Shown: piece by piece, positions 34,832 to 43,153 of the stretch | Layout of the letters: each line of letters begins with the position of its first letter | How positions within the stretch are numbered: the stretch's first letter is position 1 | Origin: Actinomycetota bacterium | GTDB taxonomy: Bacteria; Actinomycetota; Geothermincolia; Geothermincolales; RBG-13-55-18 | DNA: 64,000 bases | Direction: 5' to 3' | Assembly (NCBI GenBank): GCA_014360655.1 | Contig: JACIXC010000008.1 | Span: forward strand, 62,001-126,000 | Notes under the pieces: generated by a model | Database searches by the model: none | What the model saw: the letters and a program-made list of their open reading frames with translations, nothing else | Told to the model about the DNA's origin: nothing | Made by a program: the position numbers and the translations under genes

Positions 34832-36025
34832 ATGGCTGAAATGGCTGACGAAGTCTATATAAGGTTGCGAGAGTTCCTGGACGGATTACCGGGAGGTTTC
34901 CCGCCCGAAGCCGGCGGTTTGGACATCGAGTACCTGAAACGGATGTTCACACCCGAGGAGGCAGAAGTCGAGCTGCACATGAAACCGGTTCCTGAACCGG
35001 CGTCAGCGATCGCGTGGCGCTGCGGGAAACCGGAGCAGGAGACGGAGGAGATCCTCGAATCCATGGCGGGGAAGGGGTTGATCCTTCCCGTTCCCACCGG
35101 GGACAGGAAGCTTTACATGGCCCTGCAGTACATGACCGGGTTCGGTGAGCAGCTGTTGGCCTACGGATTAGATTCGGAAGCAGCAAGGCTCTGCCTGGAT
35201 TATCATGAGCGCTCGGGCTTCATGGCTGCCTTTGCCACGCAGAGGCAGATGCGTGTGGTGCCGGTGAGCGAGGCGGTGGACGCCACCCCGGCGGTGGCCA
35301 CGTATGACCGGCTTCGGGAGATGGTCATGAAACAGGACATCATAGCCGTCACGCCATGTCCCTGCCGGGTCTCGAATGAGAAGGCAGGCCGGAAATGCGA
35401 GCACAGCATCGAGACGGAGCTGAGCTTCGGTTTCGTGGCGGAGTGGAGGATTGACAATGGCTTTGGGAGGAGGATCGGCAAGGACGAGGCCTTGAGGATC
35501 ATCGACGAGGCGGAGGAGACCGCGCTGGTCCTGGCACCGACCAATACCCGTGAAGCCATAGGGATGTGCATGTGCGGCGCCTGTTGCTGCCACTGGCTGC
35601 AGGGGCTGAAGATGCACCAGCGGCCCGCAGATCACGTGCAGTCGTCTTACCAGGCGAGAATCAACACCGCGGCATGCAGCGCCTGCGGGACCTGCCTGGA
35701 GCGCTGCCAGATGGAAGCCATAGTAGAAAAGGGGGACGCCATGGAGGTGGACACGGCCAGGTGCATCGGGTGTGGTCTCTGCGTGTCCAAGTGTCCGGAG
35801 GGAGCGGTGTCGCTGGTTGCCAAGCATGGGGCAGGGGAACCCTCGCCCACCTACCTGGGCATGTTCGCCCGGGTTGCCGGTGAGCGGGGACTTCCCTTGG
35901 GAAAGGCGGAGTGGCTGATGAATAGAGCCTCCCTTGCTACCTTCATGAGATTATGGAAAGCAATGCATAAACTGCGCCTGGCAAAGCCGGTGATAAGCTA
36001 CATGGCGAAAAAGGGGATGGTCTGA
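34832..36025 (+). CDS. cysteine-rich iron-sulfur protein with winged-helix-like N-terminus (paralogue C)
   Basis: 397 residues from the ATG at 34832, with GGGAGGGA upstream; ATG at 34781 is possible. The layout matches the gene at 32414: a winged-helix-like segment (FTPEEAEVELHMKPVPEPAS, TEEILESMAGKGLILPV), then TPCPCRVS (Cys176, Cys178), Cys189, the array MCMCGACCCH (Cys246, 248, 251-253), two ferredoxin clusters (CSACGTCLERC, CIGCGLCVSKC) and a similar C-terminal tail. One array cysteine of paralogue B (SETCLTFG) is glutamate here (IETELSFG). Only the dehydrogenase gene separates the two paralogues. Function unknown. Confidence 0.75.
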   Translation: MAEMADEVYIRLREFLDGLPGGFPPEAGGLDIEYLKRMFTPEEAEVELHMKPVPEPASAIAWRCGKPEQETEEILESMAGKGLILPVPTGDRKLYMALQYMTGFGEQLLAYGLDSEAARLCLDYHERSGFMAAFATQRQMRVVPVSEAVDATPAVATYDRLREMVMKQDIIAVTPCPCRVSNEKAGRKCEHSIETELSFGFVAEWRIDNGFGRRIGKDEALRIIDEAEETALVLAPTNTREAIGMCMCGACCCHWLQGLKMHQRPADHVQSSYQARINTAACSACGTCLERCQMEAIVEKGDAMEVDTARCIGCGLCVSKCPEGAVSLVAKHGAGEPSPTYLGMFARVAGERGLPLGKAEWLMNRASLATFMRLWKAMHKLRLAKPVISYMAKKGMV

Positions 36026-36036
36026 ACGATTTGATG

Positions 36037-36070
36037 GAGATAAGCGGCGGGAAAGGCTTCTCCTTATCTC
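36037..36070 (+). terminator. possible terminator hairpin after paralogue C
   Basis: GAGATAAG (36037-36044) and CTTATCTC (36063-36070) can pair around an 18-base loop. No U-tract follows, so this is uncertain. Confidence 0.25.
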
Positions 36071-36211
36071 GTCCGTATATAGCAGCTTCCACGCGGGAAG
36101 GCGATCATCGCCCCGCGTCACCATGCGTGGCGCCGCTCCCGCATCTGCGTCGGGAATTGCACGCGTCATCAGCGGGAACGTGTTGCGAAGAATGAAACAT
36201 GGCGGGTTGAA

Positions 36212-37402
36212 TTGAAGACGACGCATGAGAGATACAGGCGATTTCGCGGGATTCTCGTGCTCGCCCTTGTCCTGGCGCTGGGTGCCGCACCGGCCGGATG
36301 CGGAAGATCCTCTCGGGGCGGAAACGGGGGCGAAGACGGCGGCAGTGGCGGTGACGACGGTGCCCTGGACGCCCTCACTCTGGAGCAGAAGGTGGGGCAG
36401 CTCTTCCTGGTGGGCATCGAGGGCACGGAGGTGACCCCGGAGATCGAGCGGCTGTTCCGGGAGGTGCACCCCGGAGGAGTGGTCCTCTTCTCTCGGAACA
36501 TCGTCGATGAAGGCCGGCTCAAAAGGCTCATCTCGGACCTGCAGGAGCTATCGCACGCCGACAGTGGCCTCCCTCTCCTGGTGGCCGTGGACCAGGAGGG
36601 AGGGGAGGTCTCGCGCCTGGGGTGGCTCGAGGACCGCGTGCCCCAGGCGCAGGTTGCGGATCCCGAACAGGCCTACCGGATGGCCCTCGCCAGGGCGCGG
36701 GGCCTCGCGGAGGTGGGGATCAACCTCAACCTGGCCCCGGTCCTGGACTTGGGGGTGCGCGGGGATTTCCTCACCCGCCACCGGCGCACCTTCAGTGGAG
36801 GCCCGGAGGAGGTAGGCGAGATGGGAAAAAGTGCCATCTCAGGCCAGCGGGACGGCGGCATCCTCTCCTGCGCCAAGCACTTCCCGGGATACGGCGGCAT
36901 CGACTACGACCCCGAGAACGAAAGGCTCGCCGTGGTGCCCTCCCTTCCCGAATTCTCGCAGTTCCAGGCGGCGGCCGCCGCGGACCCGGAGTTTGTGATG
37001 ACCGCCAACGTCATCTACCGCGAGCTGGATCCGGAAGTCCCCTTCACCCTCTCACCCTCCTGCATCGCCTTCCTCAGGGAGAAGGTGGCCGGCGAATACC
37101 TGGTCGTGAGCGACGACCTCGCCAGCAAGGTGCTCAAGGAGGCCTACGGGCTAGGGAGCACCGTGGTCCATGCCTGCAAGGCGGGCGTGCAGGTGCTGCT
37201 CATCTCCGGTTATGAAAAAGGGGATGTCGAAACGGCATACACCGCCCTCCTGGAGGCGGCGCGCAGCGGCGAGATCACCGAAGAGGAGCTGGACGCCCAC
37301 GTTGCCGGTATCCTCCGCCTCAAGCAAAGACTCCGACCCCAGCACGGGGGTCAGAGCGGGGGATCGTGTCCTCGATCCACGGCCGGAGTTGACTTGCGAT
37401 GA
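36212..37402 (+). CDS. glycoside hydrolase family 3 lipoprotein (beta-N-acetylhexosaminidase-like)
   Basis: 396 residues from a TTG start. The lipoprotein signal ends at Cys30 (AAPAGC) and a Gly/Asp/Ser linker follows. The catalytic domain matches NagZ-type family 3 glycosidases: LTLEQKVGQLFLVGIEGTEV, GGVVLFSRNI, VDQEGGEVSRL, CAKHFPGYGGID and the nucleophile region YLVVSDDLASKVL. Such enzymes remove N-acetylglucosamine from peptidoglycan fragments or chitin oligomers; as a lipoprotein it would work outside the membrane. A decayed copy of its C-terminal part sits at 39010-39110. Confidence 0.88.
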   Translation: MKTTHERYRRFRGILVLALVLALGAAPAGCGRSSRGGNGGEDGGSGGDDGALDALTLEQKVGQLFLVGIEGTEVTPEIERLFREVHPGGVVLFSRNIVDEGRLKRLISDLQELSHADSGLPLLVAVDQEGGEVSRLGWLEDRVPQAQVADPEQAYRMALARARGLAEVGINLNLAPVLDLGVRGDFLTRHRRTFSGGPEEVGEMGKSAISGQRDGGILSCAKHFPGYGGIDYDPENERLAVVPSLPEFSQFQAAAAADPEFVMTANVIYRELDPEVPFTLSPSCIAFLREKVAGEYLVVSDDLASKVLKEAYGLGSTVVHACKAGVQVLLISGYEKGDVETAYTALLEAARSGEITEEELDAHVAGILRLKQRLRPQHGGQSGGSCPRSTAGVDLR

Positions 37403-37483
37403 TCTATATTCGGGAGTAAACGGGAACGGTGCCTTCGTCGCCGGCTCCCATGCGAATGATCTGCCGGGACCAAGGGTGAAACC

Positions 37484-37552
37484 GCGCTTTTCCGCAACGG
37501 GGGTGGCGGGAACATGCTTCTCCGGGACATGTCACGCCGGCGCGCGATCCGC
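37484..37552 (+). pseudogene. decayed fragment of a metallo-beta-lactamase-fold gene
   Basis: This stretch aligns with part of the intact gene at 39171 (around 39508-39574). In the best 46-base stretch about 36 bases match by my count, including ATGCTTCTCCG and ACATGTCACGCC. It lies between the family 3 glycosidase and the DUF2130 gene. Confidence 0.6.
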
Positions 37553-37670
37553 GCGTCACCTTGCGTGCATGCCGTGCGCGCTTTTCGCGTTGCCGGGAAT
37601 GTCGCCACCGGCAAGTAAAATACGTAGCGTGGCTGCAGGCAAAGGATGGCGATACCAAAGGAGGTGCGCC

Positions 37671-38942
37671 GTGGACGCACAGGTGATCACCTGCCCCCAG
37701 TGCGGGTACGAGATACCCTTGACCGAGGCCATCTCCCACCGCATCAGGGAGGAGATGGAAAGGGAATTCCAGGCCCGCATGGCCATGCAGCGGAAGGAAC
37801 TGGAAAATAAGGAGAAGGACCTGCTTTCGCGGGAAGCGGCCCTGCGGGAAGCCGCGGGACGCGTGGAGGAGGAGGTGGCGAAGAGGCTGGCCCTGGAGAA
37901 GGAAAACCTGGAAAAGGCTGCCAGGGAGAAGGTCAGGGGGGAATTCCAGCTCGAGCTCAACAACCTGGAGGAGGAGCTCAAGGAAAAAGGTGAGAAGCTG
38001 AAGAAGATGCTGGAGGCGGAGCTCCAGCTGAGAAAAGAGCAGCGAAAGCTCAAGGAGGAAAAAGAGGCCATGGAGCTGGAGATCGCCCGGCGCCTTGACC
38101 GGGAGAGGAAATCCATGGAGGAGGCGATACGCAGGGGCGTGTCCGAGGAGTTCGTCCTGCGGCAGAGGGATTACGAGGAGAAGATAAGGAACCTCACCGA
38201 GCAGATAGGCGAGCTCAAGCGGAGGGCGGAGCAGGGTTCCCAGCAGGCCCAGGGGGAGGTCCTGGAGCGGCAGGTGGAGGAGGAGCTCAGGGTGAGCTTC
38301 CCCCAGGACCGCATAGAGGCCGTGTCGACGGGCAGGAAGGGAGCGGACATACTGCAGGTGGTCTGCGACGACGCCGGAAGGGAATGCGGCGCCATACTCT
38401 GGGAGGCGAAGAGGACCAAGGCATGGAGCGACGGCTGGCTGGAGAAGCTCAGGGAAGACCAGCGGGAGGCGGATGCGGACATCGCGGTGATAGTGAGCAC
38501 CGTGCTTCCCCGGGACATCAAGGGCATCGGCCTGAGAGATAGGATCTGGGTCTGCGACTACCCCTCCTTCACCGGGTTGGCCACCGCCCTGCGGGCCGGA
38601 CTCATTCAGGTATATACCGCGAGGCAGGCGGAGGTGGGAAAGGGCCACAAGATGGAGCTCCTCTACGATTACCTCTCCGGGCTGGAGTTCCGCCAGAGAG
38701 TGGAGGCGATGGTGGAAGCCCTGCGGGCCATGCACATGGACCTGGAAAGGGAAAAGACGGCCATGCAGAAGATATGGAAGAAGCGGGAGAAGCAGATGCA
38801 GAGGATCCTGGCGAGCACGGCCGCCATGTACGGGGAAATGCAGGGCATCATCGGGGCCTCCATGCCGGAGCTCGAGGCCCTGGACCTGAAGGCCATCGCC
38901 CCCGCCCCTGACGACCCGGAGGAAGGCGAGGTGGTGCTGTAG
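37671..38942 (+). CDS. DUF2130 coiled-coil protein with nuclease-like domain
   Basis: 423 residues from a GTG with a perfect AAAGGAGGTG site; an open frame upstream to 37170 is not coding. The N-terminus is half a zinc knuckle (ITCPQCGYEIPL). Residues 20-190 form a long charged coiled coil. The C-terminal DUF2130 domain has GADILQV (Asp near 226) and CGAILWEAKRTKAW (Glu near 245, Lys near 247), a PD-(D/E)xK-like arrangement, followed by DADIAVIVSTVLP. The layout recalls RmuC-type coiled-coil nucleases. The family has no established function. Its flanks carry decayed copies of its neighbours, which suggests it was inserted. Confidence 0.85.
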   Translation: MDAQVITCPQCGYEIPLTEAISHRIREEMEREFQARMAMQRKELENKEKDLLSREAALREAAGRVEEEVAKRLALEKENLEKAAREKVRGEFQLELNNLEEELKEKGEKLKKMLEAELQLRKEQRKLKEEKEAMELEIARRLDRERKSMEEAIRRGVSEEFVLRQRDYEEKIRNLTEQIGELKRRAEQGSQQAQGEVLERQVEEELRVSFPQDRIEAVSTGRKGADILQVVCDDAGRECGAILWEAKRTKAWSDGWLEKLREDQREADADIAVIVSTVLPRDIKGIGLRDRIWVCDYPSFTGLATALRAGLIQVYTARQAEVGKGHKMELLYDYLSGLEFRQRVEAMVEALRAMHMDLEREKTAMQKIWKKREKQMQRILASTAAMYGEMQGIIGASMPELEALDLKAIAPAPDDPEEGEVVL

Positions 38943-39009
38943 GAAACAGGCAGTCCCCTGCGCCCGTGACACCCAAACCTCCCCGCACTCTTTTTGTGTA
39001 CCCTCAAGG

Positions 39010-39110
39010 TGGGCTTGTGGGTGTTTCTCATCTCCGTTATGAAAAAGGGGATGCCGAGACGGCATACGCCGCCCTCATGGAGGCGGCGCGGTCCGGCGAT
39101 ATCGCCGCCG
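39010..39110 (+). pseudogene. decayed fragment of the family 3 glycosidase gene
   Basis: Bases 39026-39108 match the C-terminal coding part of the glycosidase at about 37192-37275 closely (roughly 60 of 69 bases identical in the best stretch by my count), including TATGAAAAAGGGGATG and ACGGCATAC. A one-base deletion breaks the frame. It lies just upstream of the metallo-beta-lactamase-fold gene. Confidence 0.75.
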
Positions 39111-39170
39111 GCTTCCGTACGCTCAGGTTACCGGGGGTCCAGGGCATGAAACCAAGGCAGGTGGGCATAG

Positions 39171-40130
39171 ATGCATGATGTGCGTTGCGTGGTGTGCGCT
39201 TTCCTGGCTCTCGCCATCATCGCCACCATGGGCTTCTTGGCGGGATGTGGACGGGCCGGGAGCAGCGGTTCAGCCCGGGAGGGAGGAGGATCGACCCCCG
39301 GGGAAGGGGAACCGCTCCTGGAGGACGGTGAAACGGCTCCTGGCGAAGAGGGATCGGTCTCGGAAGAAAGGGGAGAGGTTATGCCCGATGCTGAAGGGGA
39401 AGAAGAAGCCGTCGTGCTGACGGTGGTGTACGACAACAACCCCTACCTCGAGGGGCTGGAAGCCGCGTGGGGTTTCGCCTGCCTGGTGGAGGGCAGGGAG
39501 AAGACGGTACTTTTCGACACCGGGGGCGATGGGGATATGCTTCTCCGCAACATGTCACGCCTGGGCATCGATCCGGGGATCATTGACGCGGTGGTGATAT
39601 CCCATGCTCACAGCGATCACACCGGCGGGCTCTCTCGCCTCCTGCGGGCAAACCCCGGTCTCGAGGTTTATCTACCCGGCTCCTGCCCTGAAGGGCTGAA
39701 GGAGTCGGTGAGGTTATCCTGCTCGCGCCTGGTGGAGGTTTCCGGCGCCCAGCGGATCTGCGAGGGCATTTGGACCACCGGGGAGATGGGCGGCGAGGTG
39801 AGGGAACAGGCGCTGGTTATCCGCAGCGGCGCCGGCCTCTTGCTGGTGACCGGCTGCGCCCACCCCGGCGTGGTGAAGCTGGCCGGGAAAGCGGGGGAGG
39901 TTTGCTCGGAGGAGGTCTGCGCGGTCATGGGGGGATTCCACCTCGGCGGCGCCGGCAGCGGAGAGGTGGAGGCCACCATCTCCAGACTCATAGCCCTGGG
40001 GGTGCAGTATGCCGGCCCCTGCCACTGTACGGGGGACATGGCTACGCGGGCCTTCCGCGACGCCTTCGGAAGCTGCTTCATCCAGGTTGGGGCGGGAAGG
40101 AGTATAAGCTCGACGGACATTTCCCAGTGA
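39171..40130 (+). CDS. metallo-beta-lactamase-fold lipoprotein
   Basis: 319 residues with a lipoprotein signal (lipobox Cys26 in GFLAGC), an acidic linker of about 55 residues and a metallo-beta-lactamase fold: VVISHAHSDHTGG (HxHxDH, near residues 143-148), TGCAHPG, MGGFHLGG and GPCHCTGD. It resembles the archaeal-type dihydropterin ribofuranosylaminobenzene phosphate synthase-like hydrolases. Exported copies of this fold are seen in other anaerobes; the substrate is unknown. ATG and signal peptide agree on the start. A fragment of a second copy lies at 37484-37552. Confidence 0.85.
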   Translation: MHDVRCVVCAFLALAIIATMGFLAGCGRAGSSGSAREGGGSTPGEGEPLLEDGETAPGEEGSVSEERGEVMPDAEGEEEAVVLTVVYDNNPYLEGLEAAWGFACLVEGREKTVLFDTGGDGDMLLRNMSRLGIDPGIIDAVVISHAHSDHTGGLSRLLRANPGLEVYLPGSCPEGLKESVRLSCSRLVEVSGAQRICEGIWTTGEMGGEVREQALVIRSGAGLLLVTGCAHPGVVKLAGKAGEVCSEEVCAVMGGFHLGGAGSGEVEATISRLIALGVQYAGPCHCTGDMATRAFRDAFGSCFIQVGAGRSISSTDISQ

Positions 40131-40202
40131 TCCCCATGGCTACATGGCTGATCGATTTCGGCATCTTGAAAAGCTGCACGGCGGCGCTTCTCCACCGGTC
40201 TC

Positions 40203-40323
40203 GTGCCCAGGCGACCCTTCGCGACCAGGCGCTTCATCCCCCGACCGGCGGACATGGGGCAGCAGCTCCCGGAGGAGAGGCGGGGTGACACGGCGCGCAT
40301 AAGGGTGTTCGGCAGCAATGAGA
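40203..40323 (+). pseudogene. decayed 3' fragment of an HdrD-like gene
   Basis: Read in frame from 40203, this stretch encodes FATRRFIPRPADMGQ then LPEERRGDTARIRVFG. It aligns with RFFPRPVDVEGPLPE and ARRGDAARIRLFG in the intact HdrD-like protein at 59571, with about 18 of 27 residues identical. No start or upstream domain remains. It abuts the 3' end of the enoyl-CoA hydratase gene. Confidence 0.6.
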
Positions 40324-40344
40324 ACTTCGCTTCCAGGGCGGGCC

Positions 40345-41109
40345 CTATGCGCCGCTCCATTTCGGATCGCGTTTTTCCATGAAGGCCAATGCGCCTTCTA
40401 CGGCATCCTTGCTGGTGATTATGGCTTCGAATCTCTCGGCGCTGAATTCGTAGCCGCCCAGGCCCCGGTTGATGGCCTCCTTGGTGAATCTGACCGCCAG
40501 CGGGGCCGCCCTGCGCATCTTGCCTATCATGGCCTCCACCGCGGACATGAGGTCTTCCCGTGGCACCACCTGGTTGACCAGTCCGATACGCAAGGCCTCG
40601 CGGGCGGATATGCGCTCGCAGGTCATGATGAGCTCCTTGGCCTTTGCCCGCCCCACTTCATCCGCCAGCCGGATCATGGCGTAGGGGCAGGTGACCCCCC
40701 TCGTGGGGCCGATGAAGCCGAACTCCGCCTCCTCCGCGGCGATGATCATATCGCACATCAGGGCGAGCTCGGCTCCGTGGCCCAGGGCATGGCCGTTTAC
40801 CGCGGCTATGACCGGCTTGGGGCAATCAGTGAGCTTGATGGCGACGGAATTGCCGGATGATACGTCCAGTTCCTGCCTGATCATGGTGATCGCCTTTACC
40901 GGATCGCCGAAATCCGCCCCCGAGGAGAAGATATCGCCTCCGCCGGTCAGGACGATGAAGCGCAGGCTTTGGTCGGCCGCGGCTTCGTCGATGGCGCGGC
41001 CCAGTTCCTCGGTAAGCTCGAGAGAGATAGCGTTCTTCCTCTCGGGCCTGTTCAGGGTGATGATGGAGTAGTCGTCCTTGACCTCATACAGGATCGCCCG
41101 GAATCCCAT
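40345..41109 (-). CDS. enoyl-CoA hydratase/isomerase family protein
   Basis: 254 residues from the ATG at 41109 with GGGGGGAG upstream; the frame extends further without a ribosome site. It shows the crotonase fold: YSIITLNRPERKNAISLELT, FSSGADF (oxyanion loop), PVIAAVNGHALGHGAELALM, and the usual catalytic position in FGFIGPTRGVTCPYAMIRLA. Such enzymes hydrate or isomerise acyl-CoA thioesters. FGFIGPTRGVTC lacks the usual Glu of hydratases, so the exact reaction is uncertain. No other beta-oxidation gene is adjacent. Confidence 0.85.
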   Translation of the reverse strand: MGFRAILYEVKDDYSIITLNRPERKNAISLELTEELGRAIDEAAADQSLRFIVLTGGGDIFSSGADFGDPVKAITMIRQELDVSSGNSVAIKLTDCPKPVIAAVNGHALGHGAELALMCDMIIAAEEAEFGFIGPTRGVTCPYAMIRLADEVGRAKAKELIMTCERISAREALRIGLVNQVVPREDLMSAVEAMIGKMRRAAPLAVRFTKEAINRGLGGYEFSAERFEAIITSKDAVEGALAFMEKRDPKWSGA

Positions 41110-41412
41110 TTTCTCCCCCCTTAACGGATCCTCACTCATTTCCCGCGCTGCTATGTATCCTATCATCTCGCGGGCGGGAATGACGCTCAAACCCGCCTTT
41201 CGCTTCTCCGGGGTATGCTGTCGGCGCCCTTCCCCTTCGAGTCAGAAAACGAAAAAGTATTCCACCAGCAGAGAACCGGGGGGCATGCCGTGCGCATGCC
41301 GTGCATGCGGGCGACGCCCGGTGGTAGAATATTTTCCGTGCCGGTTCCCGGCGCGGGCGGGTGGATCATCGAAGGCAGGCGTTCCCGTTGTCTCGAGAAA
41401 GAAGGTGACCTG

Positions 41413-42327
41413 ATGCCGAGCGCGAGATTTCGTGTCGCCAGGCTCCTGGCCAGGTTGACATCAATCCTCCTCTTCCAGGCTTTTTACCCTGTGAAGTACC
41501 AGCGCTTCTTTTTCTCCAACGTCGTCCCGTTGTTCTCGATCAGGGCGGCGGGGGTGAAAAGGGAACACGCCGCGGTGCCGGGAATACCCGCGGAGTGGCT
41601 GATCCCCGACGACGCGGAGAGCGGACGGGCGCTGCTCTATCTCCATGGAGGCGGGTACGTCATCGGTTCCATCAGGACCTACCGCAACATGGTATCCCAC
41701 CTGGCTTCCGCCGCCGGGTGCCGCGCCCTCTTGATCGAATATCGCCTGGCGCCCGAGAACAGGTTCCCCTGCGCGGTCGAGGACGCGGTGACGGCGTACA
41801 GGTGGCTGCTGTCGCAGGGATACGACCCCGGGAACATCGCCATAGCGGGCGACTCCGCCGGAGGGGGCTTGGCGGCCGCGACGCTGGTCTCCCTGCGGGA
41901 TGCGGGCGAACCACTCCCTGCGGCCGCCATGCTCCTGTCCCCCTGGACCGACCTGGAGGGCACGGGTGAGAGCCTGGGGACCGTGGGCTGGAGGGACCCC
42001 ATGCTGAACAAGTGGATCATCCGCAAGATGGCCGCCTCGTACCTGGGCGACGCGGATCCCAGGGATCCCCTGGCCTCGCCCCTGTACGCGGACCTGAGTG
42101 GGCTTCCACCCTTGCTCATCCAGGCGGGCACAAGCGAGATCCTGCTGGACGATGCCAGGAGGCTGGCGGAGAGAGCCGAGGAAGCCGGCGTTTCGGTGAA
42201 ACTGGATATCCGGGAAGGGATGTTCCACGTGTGGCAGTTCTTCGCCCCGCTGGTCCCGGAAAGCAGGGAGGCCCTGGAAAGGATTGGCAGGTTCTACCGG
42301 GAGAAAGTTGGGGCGAAAGCCGGGTGA
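41413..42327 (+). CDS. alpha/beta hydrolase, hormone-sensitive-lipase family
   Basis: 304 residues from the ATG at 41413 (GAAGGTGACC upstream). The HSL-family signature LLYLHGGGYVIGS forms the oxyanion hole; the nucleophile Ser is in GDSAGGG; the acid is in DPLASPLYADLSG, and the His in MFHVWQFF. It is expected to hydrolyse short acyl or acetyl esters. An N-terminal hydrophobic segment (LTSILLFQAFYPVKYQRFFF) may tether it to the membrane. A remnant of a different hydrolase follows its stop codon in the same frame. Confidence 0.9.
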   Translation: MPSARFRVARLLARLTSILLFQAFYPVKYQRFFFSNVVPLFSIRAAGVKREHAAVPGIPAEWLIPDDAESGRALLYLHGGGYVIGSIRTYRNMVSHLASAAGCRALLIEYRLAPENRFPCAVEDAVTAYRWLLSQGYDPGNIAIAGDSAGGGLAAATLVSLRDAGEPLPAAAMLLSPWTDLEGTGESLGTVGWRDPMLNKWIIRKMAASYLGDADPRDPLASPLYADLSGLPPLLIQAGTSEILLDDARRLAERAEEAGVSVKLDIREGMFHVWQFFAPLVPESREALERIGRFYREKVGAKAG

Positions 42328-42351
42328 ACCGCCCCGGCCAGGGCGGGAAAA

Positions 42352-42591
42352 TACCAGATCCTGGATATAGCCGCGCGCATCACCCAGGACTTCCTCCTAC
42401 TGGGCTCGACCAGGGACCACTTCATCCCATGCGGCTTCTACAAGAAGGTGATAGACGGCCCGGTAAACGTGAGGTCGCTCACCTTCATGCTCTTCACCGA
42501 GAAGGAGCAAGCGGAAAGCCGTTGCAACGTGGGCAATCCACGCCTGGCCCTGGACACGATATTGCATTGGATCGCGGAAGGAAGCGGTTAG
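42352..42591 (+). pseudogene. C-terminal remnant of another alpha/beta hydrolase
   Basis: An open stretch beginning YQILDIAARITQDFLLLGST ends at TAG 42589-42591. It contains RDHFIPCGFYKKVIDG, NVRSLTFMLFTEKEQAESRC and NVGNPRLALDTILHWI, the C-terminal part of alpha/beta hydrolases with the acid and His region (TEKEQAESRC, where intact relatives have EHAENHC). It has no start codon, ribosome site or nucleophile domain. Confidence 0.65.
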
Positions 42592-42789
42592 GGCGGGGAT
42601 CGCCTTTCTTGCTCGCGCAGTATCGGGTACCGGAGAGAGCGATGCCAAGGAGGCCCTTCAGGCCGATCGCTCCTGTGGCTTGTGGAAGTCTGCGAGGCAG
42701 AAACCGGGATCTGCGCATTCAGCGGGAAAGCCTGGTCCGTATGGCAATCATGAGTTTTCAATCAATCGCTTGGCGGGCAAGAACGTGAA

Positions 42790-42813
42790 AGGCGAGGCCG
42801 CTGGGCCTCGCCT
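42790..42813 (-). terminator. terminator of tRNA-Asn
   Basis: A perfect ten-base stem AGGCGAGGCC / GGCCTCGCCT with a four-base loop lies seven bases beyond the tRNA 3' end on the minus strand, followed by TTCACGTTC. Confidence 0.7.
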
Positions 42814-42820
42814 GCTTTGC

Positions 42821-42896
42821 TGGCTCCCCGGGAGGGACTCGAACCCCCAACCTAGTGGTTAACAGCCACCCGCTCTACCGGTTGAGCTACCGGGGA
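42821..42896 (-). tRNA. trnN: tRNA-Asn (GTT)
   Basis: A complete 76-base cloverleaf on the minus strand. The acceptor arms TCCCCGG and CCGGGGA pair fully, the discriminator is G and CCA is encoded. The D-arm is AGCTCAACCGGTAGAGC, the anticodon loop is CTGTTAA (anticodon GTT), and the T-arm contains GGGTTCGAGTCCC. Confidence 0.97.
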
Positions 42897-42967
42897 ACGC
42901 CACTTTTTTGCCTACTCTATGCGATTTTCACGCCCCTACGCGCCGAGCGTTTTCGGGCCGGCTTCAG

Positions 42968-42996
42968 ATTATATGATACCACGCAGGCGGGTACAA
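42968..42996 (-). promoter_or_regulatory. promoter of tRNA-Asn
   Basis: On the minus strand TTGTAC and a perfect TATAAT are separated by 17 bases, ending about 70 bases before the tRNA. Confidence 0.55.
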
Positions 42997-43153
42997 GGTC
43001 CGGCGGGGGCGAAACAGCCTAATGCGTACCCCAGGAACCCCCCCGGATGGCTGCGGGGAATATCCTTCGTGGCCGGGGCGGGACCGATGGCGGATCGTTG
43101 CCACCGGGGAGACGGGGAGGAATGGCATAACCAGGTCCACGGTCGCCGGTAGC

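Noticed and set aside
37170-37670. Extension of the DUF2130 gene into the glycosidase
   Set aside because: A perfect ribosome site and the zinc-knuckle start are at 37671; the upstream part overlaps the glycosidase in another frame.
42325-42327. Second selenocysteine TGA at the end of the HSL-type hydrolase
   Set aside because: The hydrolase is already full length, and the downstream peptide belongs to a different hydrolase type, so it is better explained as a remnant.
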